DNA of 11,349 nucleotides from Acidobacteriota bacterium. GTDB lineage: Bacteria > Acidobacteriota > Vicinamibacteria > Vicinamibacterales > SCN-69-37. Both the position numbers and the translations under genes were made by a program. Of this stretch, positions 8,684 through 11,349 are shown in pieces (the first letter of the stretch is position 1; the number at the start of each line of letters is the position of its first letter). The stretch covers positions 1-11,349 of the forward strand of contig JANLHE010000139.1 of assembly GCA_024653875.1 (NCBI GenBank), in the 5' to 3' direction. The notes under the pieces were generated by a model that was not told the origin of the DNA, ran no database searches, and saw nothing but the letters and a program-made list of their open reading frames with translations.

Positions 8684-10924
8684 ATGAGACACGTGAAACA
8701 GGCGGCAAGCGTCGCCGTCATTCTGTTCCTGGCCGTGGCCGCCGGGTCGACGCAGTCGCGTCCGTCAGCGGCTGACTTCATCAGCGCGCCGTATCCCTTT
8801 GGCCTTGTCGCGGCCCAGAAGACGGACCGGCTCGCCTGGATCGCGTATGACGAAGGCAAGCGGAATGTCTACACGGCCGCGGCGCCGGCCTTCACGCCGG
8901 TCCGCCTCACCTCGTTCATGAAAGACGACGGGGTGGACCTGACGAACCTGAGTCTGTCAGCAAATGGATCGGTCGCGGTGTTCGTGCGGGGCCACGACCG
9001 CAATCGGGTGGGCTGGGTCGCGAATCCGCTCAGCAATCCGGACGGCACCGAACGCGCCATCTGGGCTGTGCGCACGGCCGGGGGCGCGGCCTTCCGGCTC
9101 GCCGAGTTGCCGAGTGGCGCGCCGGTGGTGTCGCCTGACGGGCGCGTCGTCCTGTACGTGAAGGACGGGCAGATCTATCGCGCGCGGGTTTCGGCCGCGC
9201 CGCCGGTCACGCCGATGGACAAGGGGGAGCAGCCGTTCATCAAGGCGTGGGGAGCCAACAGCGCGCCCCGATGGTCGCCCGACGGCAGGAAGGTCGCGTT
9301 TATCAGCGGCCGCACCGACCACAGCTTTATCGGCGTGTATGACGTGGCCGCCCGCAGCGTCTCGTACCTGGCGCCGGACGTGGACCGCGACACGAGTCCC
9401 ACGTGGTCGCACGACAGCACGCGCATCGCGTTCATCCGCAGGCCCGGGCAGGCCTTTGGACAGCAGACGCAGGCGGGCGCGGGCGGTGTCGGCAATCCCG
9501 CGGGTCCGGCGGCCGGACGCGCCGGCGCCGCCGGCCGGCAGGGCGGCGGTGGCCGTCAAGGCGGCGGTGCGCCTGTGCAAGAACCCGGGGACGCCGCGCG
9601 CGCGCAAATCCCCGGACTGCTCCGCGCCGAGTTCCGGGGCGGCGGCACGCTGTCGTTCTGGGTGGCGGACGCCACGACGGGCGCCGGCAAGGAGTTCTGG
9701 CGACACGCGCCCAACGAGACGGTCTTCACCAACGTGAACGCCATCCAGTGGGCGGCTGACCGGGTGGTGTTCACCACGACGGTGCCTGGCGACGACTTCG
9801 ATCGGTACTTCTCCGTCGCCGTCGACGGCTCCACGCCGAAGCCGGTGCTGCTGACCACCACGAACGGCATCATTGAAGATGCCACGTCGGTCGAACTCTC
9901 CCAGGACGGGACGACGCTCTACTACTCGACCAATCACGGCGACATCGATCGCCGCGATGTGTGGGCGGTGCCGACCGCCGGCGGCACGCCGCGCCAGGTG
10001 ACGACGGGTGACGGCATCGAGACCAGCCCCGCGCCGCTGGCGTCCGGCAAGCAGGTGGCCGTGGTGTATGCCGAGGCCGCGCTCCCGCAGTCGATTGGCA
10101 TCGTGCCGTCGTACGGGGAAAAGGCGCGCGTGGTGTTTCCCCGGATCGCGCCGCGCTTTCCGACCGCCGCGCACGTGGTCCCCACCAACGTGACGCTCAC
10201 GGCGGAAGACGGCGTGACGTTCAACAACCAGCTGTTCCTGCCGAAGGACCTCACGCCCGGCGAGAAGCGGCCGGCGATGATCTTCGTGCACGGCGGCCCG
10301 CAGCGGCAGATGCTGTTGGGTTATCACTACCGGCACGTGTACCACATGTTCTACGGCATCAATCAGTGGCTGGCGGACAAGGGGTACATCGTGCTGTCGG
10401 TGAACTACCGGAGCGGTGTCGGATACGGCCGCGCGTTCCGGCAGGCGCCAGACACCGGTGGGCGCGGCAACGCCGAGTACCTGGATGTGCTGGCCGCCGG
10501 CAAGTACCTGCACGCGCGGCCCGATGTGGATACCACGCGGGTCGCGATCTGGGGCCTGTCGTACGGCGGCGTGCTGACGGCGCAGGCGCTGGCGCGCAAT
10601 TCGGATCTGTTCGCGGCGGGCGTTGATCTGGCGGGCGTGCATTTGTGGGGCAACTCGCTCGATCCCGAGAGCACGTCGTTCAAGTCATCCGCCATCGGCG
10701 CCATCAGCGGCTGGAAGTCCCCGGTGCTGCTCTTTCACGGAGACGATGACCGCAACGTGGCGTTTACGCAGACGGGCGGACTGGTCCAGCTGCTGCGGCA
10801 GCACGGCGTGGAGTATGAGCTCGTCGTCTTCCCGGACGACGTGCATGACTCCCTGATCCATTCGCGCTGGGTCTACACGTTCGAGCGGATGGAACAGTTC
10901 CTGAAGAAACACATTGGGCGGTAG
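8684..10924 (+). CDS. Secreted S9-family serine peptidase (prolyl oligopeptidase/DPP-like)
   Basis: 746 residues. A signal peptide (MRHVKQ then AASVAVILFLAVAAG) is followed by a TolB/WD40-like propeller with SPDGR-type strands (VVSPDGRVVLYV, RWSPDGRKVAFIS, TWSHDSTRIAFI) and a C-terminal alpha/beta-hydrolase domain from about residue 505. The catalytic triad is S626 in GLSYGG, D689 in HGDDDRNV and H721 in DDVHDS; the 32-residue Asp-His spacing equals that of DPP4, while the Ser-Asp spacing (63) is shorter than in DPP4 (78). It should cleave short peptides in the periplasm; prolyl or aminoacyl specificity cannot be told. Residues about 250-305 are a Gly/Ala/Gln-rich insertion in a propeller loop. 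ATGs at 8651 and 8666 would extend the N-terminus by 11 or 6 residues. It is divergent from the propeller gene and lies 33 bp before another propeller gene. Confidence 0.9.
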   Translation: MRHVKQAASVAVILFLAVAAGSTQSRPSAADFISAPYPFGLVAAQKTDRLAWIAYDEGKRNVYTAAAPAFTPVRLTSFMKDDGVDLTNLSLSANGSVAVFVRGHDRNRVGWVANPLSNPDGTERAIWAVRTAGGAAFRLAELPSGAPVVSPDGRVVLYVKDGQIYRARVSAAPPVTPMDKGEQPFIKAWGANSAPRWSPDGRKVAFISGRTDHSFIGVYDVAARSVSYLAPDVDRDTSPTWSHDSTRIAFIRRPGQAFGQQTQAGAGGVGNPAGPAAGRAGAAGRQGGGGRQGGGAPVQEPGDAARAQIPGLLRAEFRGGGTLSFWVADATTGAGKEFWRHAPNETVFTNVNAIQWAADRVVFTTTVPGDDFDRYFSVAVDGSTPKPVLLTTTNGIIEDATSVELSQDGTTLYYSTNHGDIDRRDVWAVPTAGGTPRQVTTGDGIETSPAPLASGKQVAVVYAEAALPQSIGIVPSYGEKARVVFPRIAPRFPTAAHVVPTNVTLTAEDGVTFNNQLFLPKDLTPGEKRPAMIFVHGGPQRQMLLGYHYRHVYHMFYGINQWLADKGYIVLSVNYRSGVGYGRAFRQAPDTGGRGNAEYLDVLAAGKYLHARPDVDTTRVAIWGLSYGGVLTAQALARNSDLFAAGVDLAGVHLWGNSLDPESTSFKSSAIGAISGWKSPVLLFHGDDDRNVAFTQTGGLVQLLRQHGVEYELVVFPDDVHDSLIHSRWVYTFERMEQFLKKHIGR
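9533..9568 (+). repeat. Tandem 18-bp coding repeat (GRQGGG x2) in the S9 peptidase
   Basis: Units 9533-9550 and 9551-9568 both encode GRQGGG with different third-base choices (CGG CAG versus CGT CAA). They form the core of the low-complexity loop of the peptidase, flanked by AGRAGAA and APVQ. Confidence 0.6.
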
Positions 10925-10957
10925 TTGCGTCTCGTGTGAAATCTCCGTGAGGTGTTG

Positions 10958-11349
10958 ATGCGGTTTGCAGTCGCTCTGGGTGTGCTGGCGGTGGCGGTCG
11001 CGACCGCGCAGGGGACGTGGACGCCGCAGACCAGCGGTGTCACGGTGATCTTCCGGGGGGTGAGCGCGGTCAGCGCCGACGTGGCGTGGGTCAGCGGCCA
11101 GCGCGGCACCGTGCTGCGGACGGCCGATGGCGGCGCGACGTGGCAGAACGTGTCGCCTGCGGGCGCCGGGGCGCTGGATATTCGCGACATCGACGCGATC
11201 GACGCGCGCACGGCGTACGCGCTGAGCATCGGCAACGGGGACCAGTCGCGCATTTTCAAGACCACCGATGCGGGCCTCACCTGGGTCACCCAGTTCACCA
11301 GCCCGGATGCGGATGCGTTCTTTGACGCGATGGCCTTCTGGGACGCCGA
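10958..11349 (+). CDS. Secreted Ycf48-like BNR beta-propeller protein, N-terminal part (3' end outside window)
   Basis: 130 codons are visible from ATG 10958 and the frame stays open to the window end. GAGG at 10949-10952 sits 5 nt upstream. Residues 1-17 (MRFAVALGVLAVAVATA) form a signal peptide with cleavage before Q18. Then come propeller strands with Asp-box motifs: RTADGGATW and KTTDAGLTW, plus VSADVAWVSGQRGTVLRT and AFFDAMAFWD, the usual opening of COG4447/Ycf48-related proteins (photosystem II assembly factor-like in name only; in heterotrophs their role is unknown). The gap to the S9 gene is 33 bp with no terminator seen, so co-transcription is likely. It belongs to the same broad structural class as the protein encoded at 5520-8621 but is a distinct family. 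Confidence 0.83.
   Translation, partial: MRFAVALGVLAVAVATAQGTWTPQTSGVTVIFRGVSAVSADVAWVSGQRGTVLRTADGGATWQNVSPAGAGALDIRDIDAIDARTAYALSIGNGDQSRIFKTTDAGLTWVTQFTSPDADAFFDAMAFWDA

Noticed and set aside
8957..10642. Minus-strand open frame of about 560 codons opposite the S9 peptidase
   Set aside because: The composition is that of a codon-phase shadow, with no motif; the plus-strand frame has signal peptide and complete catalytic triad.

Overview
This is a gene-dense, high-GC bacterial stretch with no RNA genes, CRISPR array or complete mobile element. Style and content (secreted BNR/VPS10-type beta-propeller proteins, a secreted S9 peptidase, a ferredoxin-dependent 2-oxoacid oxidoreductase, GTG starts, tight overlaps) suggest an Acidobacteriota genome, perhaps class Vicinamibacteria. 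That placement is inference from gene families, not from a marker gene.

Region 1 (1-3193, + strand) is a translationally coupled operon. It starts with the C-terminal part of a MinD/CobQ-like P-loop protein, then encodes a four-function 2-oxoacid:ferredoxin oxidoreductase of the branched-chain (Vor) type: a fused delta-beta subunit (two ferredoxin clusters plus the thiamine-diphosphate domain), gamma, and alpha. Every junction overlaps. The alpha subunit carries an unusual Cys-rich tail. Region 2 (3180-3935, - strand) is a signal-peptide-bearing PAP2 phosphatase whose 3' end overlaps alpha. Region 3 (4004-5533, + strand) is an ALDH7/antiquitin-type aminoadipate-semialdehyde (piperideine-6-carboxylate) dehydrogenase, with a short divergent regulatory gap shared with PAP2.

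Region 4 (5529-5652) is the most striking object: a near-perfect inverted repeat with 56-bp arms and a 12-nt loop, built of GGGGAC-type cores and resembling REP/REPIN elements. It sits exactly where two convergent genes meet. Its first bases supply the stop codon of the dehydrogenase, and on the other strand it is read through in frame, giving a large secreted beta-propeller protein (5520-8621, - strand) a C-terminal tail of about 40 residues of repeat origin.

Region 5 (8622-11349) has a compact divergent promoter region, a secreted S9 prolyl-oligopeptidase/DPP-like peptidase (8684-10924), and the start of a second, smaller secreted Ycf48-like propeller protein that runs off the window.

Together the genes fit a proteolytic, amino-acid-oxidising lifestyle: peptides cut by the S9 enzyme, branched-chain keto acids oxidised to acyl-CoA with reduced ferredoxin, and the lysine-derived semialdehyde oxidised by the dehydrogenase. 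No wholly new biological system is evident. The noteworthy points are the repeat-to-protein fusion, the delta-beta subunit fusion with its NTPase neighbour, and the Cys-rich alpha tail. No gap longer than about 70 bases lacks a gene.
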